Assembly: GCF_006539185.1 (NCBI RefSeq)
Contig: NZ_BJMN01000011.1
Span: 124,001 to 188,000, forward strand
From: Streptomyces gardneri
Lineage (GTDB): Bacteria; Actinomycetota; Actinomycetes; Streptomycetales; Streptomycetaceae
Direction of reading: 5' to 3'
Length of the DNA: 64,000 nt
The notes below the pieces were generated by a model. The model did not search any database. It was not told the DNA's origin and saw nothing but the letters and a program-made list of their open reading frames with translations. The translations under genes and the position numbers were made by a program. Position 1 is the stretch's first letter. Every line of letters starts with the position of its first letter. Shown here in pieces: positions 8,834-18,499 of the stretch.

Positions 8834-9388
8834 TCAGGCCTCGGCGCGTACGGATTCCAGGGCGGCCACCAGGGCCTCCGGCTCACGGCTGGACAGGTAG
8901 GCGTACGGCGTCGGGTCCGCCGGGTCGGTGATCTCGACCCGCACCGCCCGCGGCACGTAGCTGCGCATCAGCATGAAGGCGCGCGGGTCCGCCTTGTACG
9001 TGCGCCAGGCGCGCGCCTCCTCCTCGTCCAGCACCTCGGCCGCCCCGAGCGCCGAGACCGGGATCCGTGCGTTGCCCGCCACGAGCGAACCCGCCACCAC
9101 CCGGACCCGGGCGGAGCCGTACGAGGAGACCGCCGCACCGGCGACCACCGCCGCCACGATCAGACCGCCCAGCGTCGCGACCGTACCCAGCGGGAACATG
9201 ACCAGGCCGCCGGAGAGGCCGAGCAGGCCCGCGATGACCCACCACGAGCGGGGCGCCGTCAGCCGCTCGTCGAAACGCGGCCCGACCGCCGCCGAGGCCG
9301 CCACCGGGGACGATGCGGCGGGCGCCGCGGCGGACGACGCGGGCGAAGGCTCGGAGGAGGGGGCGGGGGACGGCACGGAAGGCTGCAT
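8834..9388 (-). CDS. DUF3093 family membrane protein
   Basis: A 184-residue protein with a Pro/Ser/Ala-rich head (MQPSVPSPAPSS), a conserved FDERLTAPRSWW motif, two closely spaced membrane helices (about residues 60-110) and a PH-like C-terminal region (SYVPRAVRVEITDPADPTPYAYLSSREPE). This is the arrangement of the actinobacterial DUF3093 family. ATG at 9388 is chosen over a longer frame to 9490, which would overlap the divergent thioesterase start. The gene is divergent from the thioesterase-dut unit, as in mycobacteria, where DUF3093 and dut are neighbours. The molecular function is unknown. Confidence 0.85.
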   Translation of the reverse strand: MQPSVPSPAPSSEPSPASSAAAPAASSPVAASAAVGPRFDERLTAPRSWWVIAGLLGLSGGLVMFPLGTVATLGGLIVAAVVAGAAVSSYGSARVRVVAGSLVAGNARIPVSALGAAEVLDEEEARAWRTYKADPRAFMLMRSYVPRAVRVEITDPADPTPYAYLSSREPEALVAALESVRAEA

Positions 9389-9446
9389 GCGTCCAAGCTT
9401 GGCACGGCGCGACCCGCGCCCGGCCGCGCGGGTAAGGTCTGCGCCT

Positions 9447-10031
9447 GTGACTGCAACATCTGCCGCCCTCACCCCGCCGGCCGACGCCATACCGCCGGTA
9501 CGCCACCCCGACGCCCCGGCCCCCGGCGAGCTGCTCGGTGCGCACTACGAGTACTGCTTCGGGTGCGGCGGCGGGCAGCCCCACGGCCTGCACCTGGAGG
9601 CGCGGGCGGGCGAGGGTGTGACCGTCACCGCCGAGTTCACCGTGACCCCCGACCACCAGGGCGCCCCCGGCCTCGCGCACGGCGGCGTCCTCGCCACCGC
9701 GCTCGACGAGACCCTCGGCTCCCTGAACTGGCTGCTGCGGGTCATCGCCGTGACCGGCAGGCTGGAGACCGACTTCGCCCGGCCCGTTCCGGTCGGGACC
9801 GTGCTCCACCTGGAGGCCGCGGTCACCGCCGTACACGGCCGCAAGATCTACTCGACCGCCGTCGGCCGGATCGGCGGGCCCGAGGGCCCCGTCGCCGTCC
9901 GCGCGGACGCCCTCTTCATCGAGGTCAAGGTCGACCACTTCATCGACAACGGCCGCCCGGAGGAGATCCAGGCCGCCATGTCCGACCCCGACCAGGTCCG
10001 GCGCGCCCGCGCCTTCGAGGTGAACCCCTGA
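9447..10031 (+). CDS. PaaI/hotdog-fold thioesterase
   Basis: A 194-residue hotdog-fold protein. The segment GLAHGGVLATALDETLG is the typical HGG active-site helix of PaaI-type acyl-CoA thioesterases, followed by the strands LETDFARPVPVGTVLHLEA and RKIYSTAVGRI. The motif YCFGCGGGQPHGL with two Cys near residue 37 is common in this subgroup. The substrate is unknown. GTG at 9447 is the start; earlier in-frame residues run antisense through DUF3093. The TGATG overlap with dut indicates translational coupling. Confidence 0.88.
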   Translation: MTATSAALTPPADAIPPVRHPDAPAPGELLGAHYEYCFGCGGGQPHGLHLEARAGEGVTVTAEFTVTPDHQGAPGLAHGGVLATALDETLGSLNWLLRVIAVTGRLETDFARPVPVGTVLHLEAAVTAVHGRKIYSTAVGRIGGPEGPVAVRADALFIEVKVDHFIDNGRPEEIQAAMSDPDQVRRARAFEVNP

Positions 10032-10543
10032 TGCGCAACCCTGTCGACGTACTGATCCGCCGCGTGGACCCCGAGGTGCCGATCCCGGCCTACGGGCACC
10101 CCGGCGACGCCGGCGCCGACCTCGTGACCACCGAGGCCGCCGTCCTCGCCCCCGGGGAGCGCGCCGTGCTGCCCACCGGGGTCTCCATCGCGCTGCCGGA
10201 CGGGTACGCGGCCTTCGTGCACCCGCGCTCCGGCCTGGCCGCCCGCTGCGGAGTCGCGCTCGTGAATGCCCCGGGGACGGTGGATGCCGGGTACCGTGGA
10301 GAGATCAAAGTGATCGTGGTCAATCTCGACCCGCGCGAGAGCGTGCGGTTCGAGCGGTTCGACCGGATTGCCCAACTGGTCGTCCAGCAGGTCGAGAAGG
10401 TTCGCTTCCACGAGGTGGCGGAGCTTCCCGGCTCGGCACGGGCCGAGGGGGGCTTCGGGTCCACCGGCGGCCATGCCGCCGTGGACGGCGCAACGGGTGG
10501 GAATCGATACGCTTCGGTCGTATCCGACCGGGAAGGACAGTGA
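10031..10543 (+). CDS. dut: Deoxyuridine 5'-triphosphate nucleotidohydrolase (dUTPase)
   Basis: A 170-residue trimeric dUTPase that hydrolyses dUTP to dUMP and PPi. The conserved motifs are seen in order: GDAGADL (motif 1), HPRSGLA (motif 2), NAPGTVDAGYRGEI (motif 3, with catalytic Asp and Tyr), RIAQLV (motif 4) and the glycine-rich C-terminal GGFGSTGGHA (motif 5). About 20 non-conserved residues follow motif 5. The ATG overlaps the stop of the thioesterase (TGATG), and DUF3710 begins 1 nt after its stop. Confidence 0.95.
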   Translation: MRNPVDVLIRRVDPEVPIPAYGHPGDAGADLVTTEAAVLAPGERAVLPTGVSIALPDGYAAFVHPRSGLAARCGVALVNAPGTVDAGYRGEIKVIVVNLDPRESVRFERFDRIAQLVVQQVEKVRFHEVAELPGSARAEGGFGSTGGHAAVDGATGGNRYASVVSDREGQ

Positions 10544-10544
10544 C

Positions 10545-11315
10545 GTGTTCGGACGTCGCAAGAAGAGCGGTGCCGCTGAGGACGCAGCGGGCGAGGCCGA
10601 GCAGGTCGTCGAGGAGGTCGGGTCCCGCGACGGTGAGGCCTCGGCCGACGCGCCGCGTCGGGTGAACCTTCCGCCGGCGCCCCGGCCCGACGGGCCGTGG
10701 GACATCTCCGAGGTCACGACGCCGGAGGACGGCCGTGTCGACCTCGGTGGCGTGTTCGTGCCCGGAGTCGAGGGCATGGAGCTGCGGGTCGAGGTGGCGG
10801 GCGACGCGATCGTCGCGGCCACCGTCGTCCTGCGCGACAGCGCCGTGCAGCTCCAGGCCTTCGCCGCCCCCAAGAAGGAGGGCATCTGGGGCGAGGTCCG
10901 TGACGAGATCGCCACGGGCATCGTCCAGCAGGGCGGAGTGATCGACGAGGTCGAGGGCCCCCTCGGCTGGGAGCTGCGGGCCCAGGTCCCCGTACAGCTG
11001 CCGGACGGCAACCGCGGCGTGCAGCTCGTGCGCTTCGTGGGCGTCGACGGACCCCGCTGGTTCCTGCGCGGAGTGATCTCCGGGCAGGGCGCGGTGCAGC
11101 CGGAGGCGGCCGGGCTCCTGGAGCAGATCGTGCGGGACACCGTGGTCGTCCGCGGTGACGGCCCGATGGCCCCGCGCGACCCGATCGTCCTCAAGCTGCC
11201 GAACGACGCACAGATGGTGCCGGACGGTGTCCAGCAGGAGGAGCAGGCGAACTCGCGCTTCTCCGGCGGCATGGGCCAGCTCCAGCGCGGCCCGGAGGTC
11301 ACCGAGATCCGCTGA
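10545..11315 (+). CDS. DUF3710 family protein
   Basis: A 256-residue conserved actinobacterial protein starting MFGRRKKSG, with an acidic linker (residues 10-50) and then the DUF3710 domain (PWDISEVTTPEDGRVDLGG, VQLQAFAAPKKEGIW, FLRGVISGQGA). GTG at 10545 follows GGAAGG at the end of dut. The dut-DUF3710 order matches the mycobacterial neighbourhood (Rv2697c/Rv2696c). No enzymatic motif is visible and the function is unknown. A very strong hairpin follows. Confidence 0.9.
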   Translation: MFGRRKKSGAAEDAAGEAEQVVEEVGSRDGEASADAPRRVNLPPAPRPDGPWDISEVTTPEDGRVDLGGVFVPGVEGMELRVEVAGDAIVAATVVLRDSAVQLQAFAAPKKEGIWGEVRDEIATGIVQQGGVIDEVEGPLGWELRAQVPVQLPDGNRGVQLVRFVGVDGPRWFLRGVISGQGAVQPEAAGLLEQIVRDTVVVRGDGPMAPRDPIVLKLPNDAQMVPDGVQQEEQANSRFSGGMGQLQRGPEVTEIR

Positions 11316-11340
11316 GCCGCGATCGAGGTTCGAGAACGAG

Positions 11341-11384
11341 CGGTGGGCCGCTTCCCGTACAGAGGTACGGGAAGCGGCCCACCG
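11341..11384 (+). terminator. Strong factor-independent-like hairpin
   Basis: A perfect 20-bp inverted repeat (11341-11360 with 11365-11384) with a 4-nt loop AGAG, followed by GCCGTTTTCC. It closes the thioesterase-dut-DUF3710 transcript. Confidence 0.9.
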
Positions 11385-11526
11385 GCCGTTTTCCCCCCGG
11401 CTTCCCCGCCGATCCTCCCGCCGACCCCCGCCGTTCCCGCAGTCCGTCCCGTCGCGGGCTCTGGCCCTGGGGCCCGGCCGCGGACCATACTGGCGGGCGC
11501 ACATGTTCGAGGAGGGGGAGCACACG

Positions 11527-12255
11527 GTGAGTGAGAGCAGCACACGGTCCGGAACGGCCGTCGCCGAGGACCCGGCCGGCCTGCCGATGGTCCGGGTCGA
11601 GGACCTCCGGCGCTCGTACGGGACGGGCGAGGCCGCCGTCCACGCCCTGCGCGGGGTCTCCTTCGACATCCCGCGCGGCGAGCTCGTCGCCCTGAAGGGC
11701 CGCTCGGGCTCCGGCAAGACGACCCTGCTCAACCTCGTGGGCGGCCTCGACAGTGCCGACGGGGGCCGGATCGTCATCGACGGCACCGACCTCTCCACGC
11801 TCGGCGAGAACGGGCTCCTGGAGCTGCGCCGCGACCGGATCGGCTTCATCTTCCAGTCCTTCGGGCTCCTCCCGATCCTCTCCGCCGCCGAGAACGTCGG
11901 CGTACCCCTCCGGCTGCGCAAGGCCGACCCGAAGGAGCGCGAGGAGCGGGTCGCGCTGATGCTCTCCCTCGTGGGCCTCGCCGATCACGCGGCCCAGCGG
12001 CCCGGCGAGCTCTCCGGCGGCCAGCAGCAGCGCGTCGCCATCGCCCGCGCCCTCGCCAACAAGCCGGCCCTGCTGATCGCCGACGAGCCGACCGGCCAGC
12101 TCGACGCGGAGACCGGGCTCGCCGTCATGGAGCTGCTGCGCGCGGTGGTGCGCAGCGAGGGCTGTACGGCTCTGGTCGCCACGCACGACCCGCAGCTCCT
12201 GGGCCTGGCGGACCGGGTCCTGGAGCTGAGCGACGGCGAGATCGTCGAGCACTGA
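11527..12255 (+). CDS. ABC transporter ATP-binding protein (LolD/MacB-type)
   Basis: A 242-residue ATPase with Walker [11 protein letters not shown]-loop IFQSFGLLP, signature LSGGQQQR and Walker [13 protein letters not shown] with switch His in ATHDP. The wording ([25 protein letters not shown]) is that of the LolD/FtsE/MacB group, which works with FtsX-like permeases in export or lipoprotein/peptide handling. No permease gene adjoins it, so it looks like an orphan or works with a distant partner. GTG at 11527 follows GAGGAGGGGGAG; an ATG at 11503 is less likely. It sits between two conserved blocks and may be a later insertion. Confidence 0.85.
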   Translation: MSESSTRSGTAVAEDPAGLPMVRVEDLRRSYGTGEAAVHALRGVSFDIPRGELVALKGRSGSGKTTLLNLVGGLDSADGGRIVIDGTDLSTLGENGLLELRRDRIGFIFQSFGLLPILSAAENVGVPLRLRKADPKEREERVALMLSLVGLADHAAQRPGELSGGQQQRVAIARALANKPALLIADEPTGQLDAETGLAVMELLRAVVRSEGCTALVATHDPQLLGLADRVLELSDGEIVEH

Positions 12256-12387
12256 GTCCAGGGGGCCGCGGGTCCGGGCCGGCCGGTCCGGGTCCGTCGG
12301 CCTCGGGACATCAGAATCACGTCAATACCGCACCGGCGCCTCCGCCCGCGTACGGAATGTCCGATTGGCTGGACGTATGGTCGTGCC

Positions 12388-14934
12388 ATGGGACGCGGCA
12401 AGCTTCGGATCTATCTCGGCGCTGCGCCGGGTGTCGGCAAGACGTACGCGATGCTCTCCGAGGGACACCGCCGGATCGAGCGCGGCACGGACTGCGTCGT
12501 GGCCTTCGTGGAGCACCATGGACGGCCGCGCACGGAGGTGATGCTGCACGGCCTGGAGCAGGTCCCGCGCCGGACCCTGGAGCACCGGGGCGCCACCTTC
12601 ACCGAGATGGACGTCGACGCGGTCCTGGCCAGGAAGCCGGCCGTCGCGCTCGTCGACGAGCTCGCCCACACGAACGTCCCCGGCGCCCGGAACTCCAAGC
12701 GCTGGCAGGACGTCGTCGAGCTCCTCGCGGCCGGCATCGACGTCGTGTCGACGGTCAACATCCAGCACCTGGAGTCGCTGGGGGACGTCGTCGAGTCGAT
12801 CACCGGCGTACGGCAGAAGGAGACCGTCCCCGACGAGGTCGTCCGCCGGGCCGACCAGATCGAGCTGGTCGACATGTCGCCGCAGGCCCTGCGCCGCCGC
12901 ATGGCCCACGGCAACATCTACACGTCCGACAAGGTCGACGCGGCCCTCTCCAACTACTTCCGCCCCGGCAACCTCACCGCCCTGCGCGAGCTCGCACTGC
13001 TGTGGACGGCCGACCGGGTCGACGAGTACCTCCAGCAGTACCGGGGCGAGCACAACATCCGCTCCACCTGGCAGGCCCGGGAGCGCATCGTCGTGGGCCT
13101 CACCGGCGGCCCCGAGGGCCGCACGCTCATACGCCGGGCCACACGGCTGGCCGAGAAGGGCGCGGGCGGCGAGGTGCTCGCCGTCTACATCGCCCGCAGC
13201 GACGGCCTGACCGCCGCCTCGCCGAAGGAGCTGGCCGTCCAGCGGACCCTCGTCGAGGATCTCGGCGGAACGTTCCACCACGTCATCGGCGACGACGTCC
13301 CCTCCGCGCTCCTGGAGTTCGCCCGCGGGGTCAACGCCACCCAGATCGTCCTCGGCTCCAGCCGCCGCCGTGCCTGGCAGTACATCTTCGGCCCCGGTGT
13401 CGGCCAGACCGTGGCCCGGGAGTCCGGCCCCGATCTCGACGTCCACATCGTCACCCACAGCGAGGTCGCCAAGGGCCGGGGGCTGCCCGTCGCGCGCGGG
13501 GCGCGCCTCGGCCGGTCCCGGATCCTCGGCGGCTGGCTCGTCGGCGTCGGGGGGCCCGCCGCCCTGGCCCTGCTCCTCACGCACGTCGACGCCGACCTCG
13601 GCCTCGCCAACGACATGCTGCTGTTCCTCGCCCTGACCGTCGCCGCGGCGATGCTCGGCGGGTTCCTGCCCGCCCTCGCCTCGGCCGCGGTCGGCTCCTT
13701 CCTCCTGAACTGGTTCTTCACCCCGCCCGTCCACCGGCTCACCATCGCCGACCCGAAGAACATCGTCGCCATCAGCGTCTTCCTCGGCGTCGCGATGGCG
13801 GTCGCCTCGGTGGTGGACCTGGCGGCCCGGCGCACCCACCAGGCGGCCCGGCTGCGCGCCGAGTCCGAGGTCCTGTCGTACCTCGCGGGCAGCGTGCTGC
13901 GCGGCGAGACCAGCCTGGACGCCCTCCTCGAACGGGTCCGCGAGACCTTCTCGATGGAGTCGGTGACCCTGCTGGAGCGGGCGGACGAGATCGAACCGTG
14001 GACCCCGGCCGCCAGCGTCGGCTCCCACCCGGTGGCCCGCCCGGAGGACGCCGACGTGGACATGCCGGTCGGTGACCATCTGGCCCTGGCGCTGACCGGC
14101 CGGGTCCTGCCGGCCGAGGACCGGCGCGTCCTCGGCGCGTTCGCGGCCCAGGCCGCGGTCGTCCTGGACCGGCAGCGGCTCGTCGGCGAGGCCGAGGAGG
14201 CCAGGAAGCTGGCCGAGGGCAACAAGATCCGTACGTCGCTCCTCGCCGCCGTCAGCCACGACCTGCGCACGCCGCTCGCGAGCATCAAGGCCTCCGTCAC
14301 CTCCCTCCGCTCCGACGACGTCGAGTGGTCCGAGGAGGACCGCGCCGAACTCCTTGAGGGCATCGAGGCGGGCGCCGACCGGCTCGACCACCTCGTCGGC
14401 AACCTCCTCGACATGTCCCGCCTCCAGACCGGCACCGTCACCCCGCTCATCCGCGGCGTGGACCTCGACGAGGTCGTCCCGATGGCCCTCGGGGGAGTGC
14501 CCGACGGCAGCGCCGAGCTCGACATCCCCGAGACGCTGCCGATGGTCGAGGTCGACAAGGGCCTCCTGGAGAGGGCCGTCGCCAACATCGTCGAGAACGC
14601 CGTCAAGTACAGCCCCGACGGCGAACCCGTCTCGGTCGCGGCCAGCACCCTGGGAGAACGCGTCGAGCTGCGGGTCGTGGACCGCGGCCCCGGAGTGCCC
14701 GACGAGAGCAAGGACGGCATCTTCGAGCCGTTCCAGCGCTTCGGCGACGCGCCCCGCGGCGCCGGCGTCGGCCTCGGCCTCGCGGTCGCCCGCGGCTTCG
14801 TCGAGGCCATGGGAGGGACCCTCGCCGCCGAGGACACCCCGGGCGGCGGACTGACCATGGTGCTCACCCTCAGGGCCGTGCGGGGCGCGCCCCCGGAACC
14901 GGCCGCGGAGCTCCCGGCGCACGCCGTGACCTGA
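12388..14934 (+). CDS. kdpD: KdpD, osmosensitive K+ channel histidine kinase
   Basis: An 848-residue sensor. The N-terminal KdpD domain has Walker [13 protein letters not shown] and [13 protein letters not shown]; a universal-stress-like domain follows ([31 protein letters not shown]). Four closely spaced membrane helices (DUF4118, about residues 385-475) include the family phrase [22 protein letters not shown]-like region comes next, then HisKA with H624 ([14 protein letters not shown]) and HATPase ([24 protein letters not shown]). KdpD responds to K+ limitation and phosphorylates KdpE. The kdpFABC pump genes are absent from the window, so the regulator must act elsewhere or on nearby K+ genes. 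Confidence 0.95.
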   Translation: MGRGKLRIYLGAAPGVGKTYAMLSEGHRRIERGTDCVVAFVEHHGRPRTEVMLHGLEQVPRRTLEHRGATFTEMDVDAVLARKPAVALVDELAHTNVPGARNSKRWQDVVELLAAGIDVVSTVNIQHLESLGDVVESITGVRQKETVPDEVVRRADQIELVDMSPQALRRRMAHGNIYTSDKVDAALSNYFRPGNLTALRELALLWTADRVDEYLQQYRGEHNIRSTWQARERIVVGLTGGPEGRTLIRRATRLAEKGAGGEVLAVYIARSDGLTAASPKELAVQRTLVEDLGGTFHHVIGDDVPSALLEFARGVNATQIVLGSSRRRAWQYIFGPGVGQTVARESGPDLDVHIVTHSEVAKGRGLPVARGARLGRSRILGGWLVGVGGPAALALLLTHVDADLGLANDMLLFLALTVAAAMLGGFLPALASAAVGSFLLNWFFTPPVHRLTIADPKNIVAISVFLGVAMAVASVVDLAARRTHQAARLRAESEVLSYLAGSVLRGETSLDALLERVRETFSMESVTLLERADEIEPWTPAASVGSHPVARPEDADVDMPVGDHLALALTGRVLPAEDRRVLGAFAAQAAVVLDRQRLVGEAEEARKLAEGNKIRTSLLAAVSHDLRTPLASIKASVTSLRSDDVEWSEEDRAELLEGIEAGADRLDHLVGNLLDMSRLQTGTVTPLIRGVDLDEVVPMALGGVPDGSAELDIPETLPMVEVDKGLLERAVANIVENAVKYSPDGEPVSVAASTLGERVELRVVDRGPGVPDESKDGIFEPFQRFGDAPRGAGVGLGLAVARGFVEAMGGTLAAEDTPGGGLTMVLTLRAVRGAPPEPAAELPAHAVT

Positions 14935-15113
14935 GCCGACCGGGAGACCCGCTCCCGCACCCGTCCGGCGCCGCCCCCGCTCCCGTGGCCCTCCGGCGCC
15001 GCCCGTGCTCCCGTAGAGCCCCGCCAGCCCCTATAGCCCCGACAGCCCCGCAAGCCCCACCATCATCAGCCGAGCCGCCCGCAACGGGCACCGAAGAAGG
15101 TAGGTCCCCCTCC

Positions 15114-15800
15114 ATGACCCGGGTCCTCGTGGTCGACGACGAGCCGCAGATCGTCCGCGCCCTGGTGATCAACCTCAAGGCGCGGAAGTACGAGGTCGAC
15201 GCCGCAGCCGACGGCGCCACCGCCCTCCGGCTGGCCGCCGAGCGCCACCCCGACGTCGTCGTCCTCGACCTCGGCCTGCCCGACATGGACGGCGTCGAGG
15301 TGATCAAGGGCCTGCGCGGCTGGACGAGGGTGCCGATCCTGGTCCTCTCCGCCCGCCAGACCTCCGACGAGAAGGTCGAGGCACTCGACGCAGGCGCCGA
15401 CGACTACGTCACCAAGCCCTTCGGCATGGACGAGCTGCTCGCGCGGCTGCGCGCGGCCGTGCGCCGCGCCGAGCCGGTCGGCGGCGCCGAGGACGGCGTG
15501 GTCGTCGTCGAGACCGAGGGCTTCACCGTCGACCTGGCGGCGAAGAAGGTCCACCGCGACGGCCGGGACGTCCGGCTCACCCCCACCGAGTGGCACCTCC
15601 TGGAGGTCCTCGTCCGCAACGGCGGGCGGCTGGTCAGCCAGAAGCAGCTGCTCCAGGAGGTCTGGGGACCCTCGTACGGCACGGAGACCAACTACCTCCG
15701 CGTCTACATGGCGCAACTGCGGCGCAAGCTGGAGGCCGATCCCTCGCACCCCCGCCACTTCGTCACCGAACCGGGCATGGGATACCGCTTCGAACGATGA
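15114..15800 (+). CDS. kdpE: KdpE, OmpR-family response regulator
   Basis: A 228-residue partner of KdpD. The receiver domain has D8/D9, phospho-acceptor D52 (VVVLDLGLPDMDG) and K of YVTKPFGMDE; the winged-helix domain contains LTPTEWHLLEVL and ends EPGMGYRFER. The ATG at 15114 is chosen because the receiver domain begins right there (MTRVLVVDDE) and GAAGAAGGTAGG lies upstream. The 179-bp gap after kdpD is Pro-codon-like low-complexity DNA with no gene. The OB-fold gene starts 58 nt downstream. Confidence 0.95.
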   Translation: MTRVLVVDDEPQIVRALVINLKARKYEVDAAADGATALRLAAERHPDVVVLDLGLPDMDGVEVIKGLRGWTRVPILVLSARQTSDEKVEALDAGADDYVTKPFGMDELLARLRAAVRRAEPVGGAEDGVVVVETEGFTVDLAAKKVHRDGRDVRLTPTEWHLLEVLVRNGGRLVSQKQLLQEVWGPSYGTETNYLRVYMAQLRRKLEADPSHPRHFVTEPGMGYRFER

Positions 15801-15858
15801 AGCGAACGTCGTGTGTGCGGCCGGTCCTGGTGACGGTGGAGGCCGGTACGCTTTCTGT

Positions 15859-16257
15859 ATGAGTGCTGCACCGCGTACTGAGAAGCCGGCCGGAAGGTTC
15901 CGTCGGATGCTCGACCGGCTCTCCTCCACCCCGGAGGACCTGGAGTCGGAGGAGCTCCAGGAGGACGCAGAGGCCACCGGGTGCACACGTATCTGTGACT
16001 GCTCCGACCGCCAGATAGTCAAGGTGACTGGTACCTTGCGCACGGTCACGCTGCGTCCCCGGGCCGGTGTGCCCGCGCTGGAGGCCGAGCTCTTCGACGG
16101 CACGGCACCGCTGGACGTCGTCTGGCTGGGCCGCCGCTCCATCGTGGGCATCGAACCGGGCCGCAAGCTGATCGCCTCCGGCCGGATCTCCATGAGCCAC
16201 GGCCGGCGGGTCCTCTTCAACCCCAAATACGAGCTCCGACCGCTCGGACAGGAGTAG
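15859..16257 (+). CDS. OB-fold nucleic-acid-binding domain protein
   Basis: A 132-residue protein whose C-terminal 85 residues form an OB-fold of the RecG-wedge/aaRS type (RQIVKVTGTLRTVTLRP, AELFDGTAPLDVVWLGRRSI, IEPGRKLIASGRISM, RVLFNPKYEL). The N-terminus is charged, with acidic ESEELQEDAEATG. The ATG at 15859 is at the start of the conserved protein; the 16-codon upstream extension is rejected. Orthologues sit next to TrkA and DUF3159 genes in mycobacteria (Rv2694c). The role is unknown; nucleic-acid binding is inferred from the fold. Confidence 0.85.
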   Translation: MSAAPRTEKPAGRFRRMLDRLSSTPEDLESEELQEDAEATGCTRICDCSDRQIVKVTGTLRTVTLRPRAGVPALEAELFDGTAPLDVVWLGRRSIVGIEPGRKLIASGRISMSHGRRVLFNPKYELRPLGQE

Positions 16258-16260
16258 CCG

Positions 16261-17019
16261 GTGACGTCCCTCGACAAGCCGACCACGGATCAGGACGCCC
16301 AGGCCCCGCAGGACGCCCAGGCCTCGAAGGAGGTCACCGAGGCCGCGCTGTTCGAGGCCTTCGGCGGTCTGCGGGGCATGATCGAGACGGTCGTGCCCGG
16401 CCTGCTCTTCGTCACGATCTTCACGATCAACAAGGACCTGCACGTCTCGGCGATCGCCGCGCTCGCGGTCTCGCTGGTCCTGGTCGCGGTCCGGCTGATC
16501 CGTCGCGACACCGTCAAGCACGCCTTCAGCGGCGTCTTCGGTGTCGCCTTCGGTGTCGTCTTCGCGATGATGACGGGCAACGCCAAGGACTTCTACCTGC
16601 CGGGCATGCTGTACACCCTGGGCCTCGCCCTCGCGTACCTCATCACCACGCTCGCGGGCGTCCCGCTGATCGGCCTGATCCTCGGCCCGGTGTTCAAGGA
16701 GAACCTCTCCTGGCGCACCCGCAACCCCGGCCGAAAGAAGGCGTACGCGAAGGCCAGCCTGGCCTGGGGCCTGATCCTGCTCGCCAAGTGCGCGATCCTC
16801 TTCCCCATGTACTGGTGGGCCGACACGACCAAGTTCGGCTGGGTCCTGGTCGCCCTGAAGATCCCGCCGTTCCTGCTCGCGGTCTACCTCACCTGGATGT
16901 TCCTCGCGAAGGCGCCGCCGCCGATCGACGTCTTCGCCGAGATTGAGGCCGAGGAGCGCGCCGAGAAGGAGCGCAAGGCGGCCGCGGCCGCCGCGCAGAG
17001 CGGCACGCCGGAGGCCTGA
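16261..17019 (+). CDS. DUF3159 integral membrane protein
   Basis: A 252-residue protein with about five to six membrane helices (residues about 45-220), flanked by a Gln/Ala-rich N-terminus and a charged coiled C-terminus (EIEAEERAEKERKAAAA). Family phrases include EAFGGLRGMIETVVPGLLF and GLILGPVFKENLSWRTRNPGRKKAY. GTG at 16261 lies 3 nt after the OB-fold stop, so the two are coupled. Members occur beside OB-fold and TrkA genes throughout Actinobacteria. The function is unknown. Confidence 0.87.
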   Translation: MTSLDKPTTDQDAQAPQDAQASKEVTEAALFEAFGGLRGMIETVVPGLLFVTIFTINKDLHVSAIAALAVSLVLVAVRLIRRDTVKHAFSGVFGVAFGVVFAMMTGNAKDFYLPGMLYTLGLALAYLITTLAGVPLIGLILGPVFKENLSWRTRNPGRKKAYAKASLAWGLILLAKCAILFPMYWWADTTKFGWVLVALKIPPFLLAVYLTWMFLAKAPPPIDVFAEIEAEERAEKERKAAAAAAQSGTPEA

Positions 17020-17100
17020 GCCTCGTACCGACGCTCCACGCGGAGGCGGGCCGATCGGAGGCACGTCACGCGGAGTACGTCACGCGAAGCACGGCACGCG

Positions 17101-17137
17101 GAAGGGCCCGGACCTGACGAACAGGTCCGGGCCCTTC
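17101..17137. terminator. Bidirectional terminator hairpin
   Basis: A perfect 16-bp inverted repeat (GAAGGGCCCGGACCTG / CAGGTCCGGGCCCTTC) with a 5-nt loop, between the convergent DUF3159 and trkA genes. Confidence 0.9.
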
Positions 17138-17153
17138 GGCGTATCCCGTGTGC

Positions 17154-17831
17154 TCAGGACTCGGTGGTCTCGCGGCGGACCTGCAGCAGGTCCTCCAGCT
17201 GCTCCTCGCGGGCCTGCGCGGCCACGAACAGCAGCTCGTCGCCGGCCTCCAGGGTCTCCTCCGGGCTTGGCGTCAGCACCCGCGAACCGCGGATGATCGT
17301 CACCAGCGAGGTGTCCTGGGGCCAGTCCACGTCCCCGACCGCCGTGCCGGCGACCGCCGACTCCGGCGGGAGCGTCAGCTCGACCAGGTTCGCGTCGCCG
17401 TGGCTGAAGCGGAGCAGCCGGACGAGGTCGCCGACGCTCACCGCCTCCTCGACCAGGGCCGACATGAGCCGCGGCGTCGAGACGGCGACGTCCACGCCCC
17501 AGGCCTCGTTGAACAGCCACTCGTTCTTCGGGTTGTTCACCCGGGCGACGACCCGCGGCACGCCGTACTCGGTCTTGGCGAGGAGCGAGACGACCAGGTT
17601 CACCTTGTCGTCGCCGGTCGCCGCGATCACCACGTTGCAGCGCTGGAGCGCCGCCTCGTCGAGGGACGTGATCTCACAGGCGTCGGCGAGCAGCCACTCC
17701 GCCTGCGGCACGCGCTCCACCGAGATGGCGGTCGGCGCCTTGTCGATGAGCAGGACCTCGTGACCGTTCTCCAGGAGCTCGCCCGCGATGGAACGGCCCA
17801 CCGCACCCGCGCCCGCAATAGCGACACGCAT
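17154..17831 (-). CDS. trkA: TrkA-family K+ transport regulator (CeoC-like)
   Basis: A 225-residue RCK protein. The N-terminal Rossmann domain has VAIAGAGAVGRSIAGEL and the acidic strand end LLIDK (NAD(H)-binding), with VVIAATGDDKVNLV; a TrkA-C domain follows (LVELTLPPESAVAGTAV, LEAGDELLFVA). It is a cytosolic regulator of K+ transport. Its ATG overlaps the stop of the upstream RCK gene (TGATG), so the two proteins are made together, as CeoB/CeoC are in mycobacteria. The likely partner is the divergent KimA-like permease, since no TrkH-type channel is nearby (inference). Confidence 0.92.
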   Translation of the reverse strand: MRVAIAGAGAVGRSIAGELLENGHEVLLIDKAPTAISVERVPQAEWLLADACEITSLDEAALQRCNVVIAATGDDKVNLVVSLLAKTEYGVPRVVARVNNPKNEWLFNEAWGVDVAVSTPRLMSALVEEAVSVGDLVRLLRFSHGDANLVELTLPPESAVAGTAVGDVDWPQDTSLVTIIRGSRVLTPSPEETLEAGDELLFVAAQAREEQLEDLLQVRRETTES

Positions 17832-18499
17832 CAGTGACCGCCCTCCTCAGGACCCTCGGCGAAGGCCTCCTCGACCTTCGCGATCTCGTCCGTACGCATC
17901 ATCACGTGCACCAGGTCACCCTCCTGGAGCACCGTCTGCGAGGTCGGCAGAACTGCCTCGCCCAGGCGGGTGAGGAAGGCGACACGGACTCCGGTCTCCT
18001 CCTGGAGCCGGCTCACCTTGTGGCCGATCCAGGCGGGAGAGGTGTGCACCTCCGCGAGCTGCACACCGCCGCTCGGGTCGCGCCACAGGGGCTCCGCGCC
18101 GGAGGGCAGAAGCCGGCGCAGCATCTGGTCGGCGGTCCAGCGGACCGTCGCGACCGTCGGGATCCCGAGGCGCTGGTAGACCTCGGCACGGCGCGGGTCG
18201 TAGATCCGCGCCGCCACGTTCTCGATGCCGAACATCTCGCGTGCGACCCGCGCCGCGATGATGTTCGAGTTGTCGCCGCTGCTCACCGCGGCGAAGGCAC
18301 CGGCGTCCTCGATCCCTGCCTCACGCAGCGTGTCCTGGTCGAAGCCCACGCCCGTCACGCGACGGCCGCCGAAACCGGACCCAAGACGACGGAAAGCCGT
18401 CGGGTCCTGGTCGACGACCGCGACGGTGTGCCCCTGCTGTTCGAGGGTCTGCGCGAGAGCGGCTCCCACTCGCCCGCAGCCCATGATGACGATGTGCAC
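17831..18499 (-). CDS. trkA: TrkA-family K+ transport regulator (CeoB-like)
   Basis: A 222-residue RCK protein with the nucleotide-binding start HIVIMGCGRVGAALAQTLEQ, acidic AVVDQD, and FAAVSSGDNSNIIAARVARE; a TrkA-C domain lies at the C-terminus (EVHTSPAWIGHKVSRLQEE, LQEGDLVHVMM). It is paralogous to the gene that follows it and is first in the operon. The start at 18499 lies 234 bp from the divergent permease start at 18734; this shared gap can hold promoters for both. It differs from the downstream paralogue in having GCGRVG rather than GAGAVG in the binding loop. Confidence 0.92.
   Translation of the reverse strand: MHIVIMGCGRVGAALAQTLEQQGHTVAVVDQDPTAFRRLGSGFGGRRVTGVGFDQDTLREAGIEDAGAFAAVSSGDNSNIIAARVAREMFGIENVAARIYDPRRAEVYQRLGIPTVATVRWTADQMLRRLLPSGAEPLWRDPSGGVQLAEVHTSPAWIGHKVSRLQEETGVRVAFLTRLGEAVLPTSQTVLQEGDLVHVMMRTDEIAKVEEAFAEGPEEGGH

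Noticed and set aside
15801..17153. kdpFABC genes expected beside kdpDE
   Set aside because: The genes following kdpE are an OB-fold protein and DUF3159; no P-type ATPase or KdpA-like protein is in the window.
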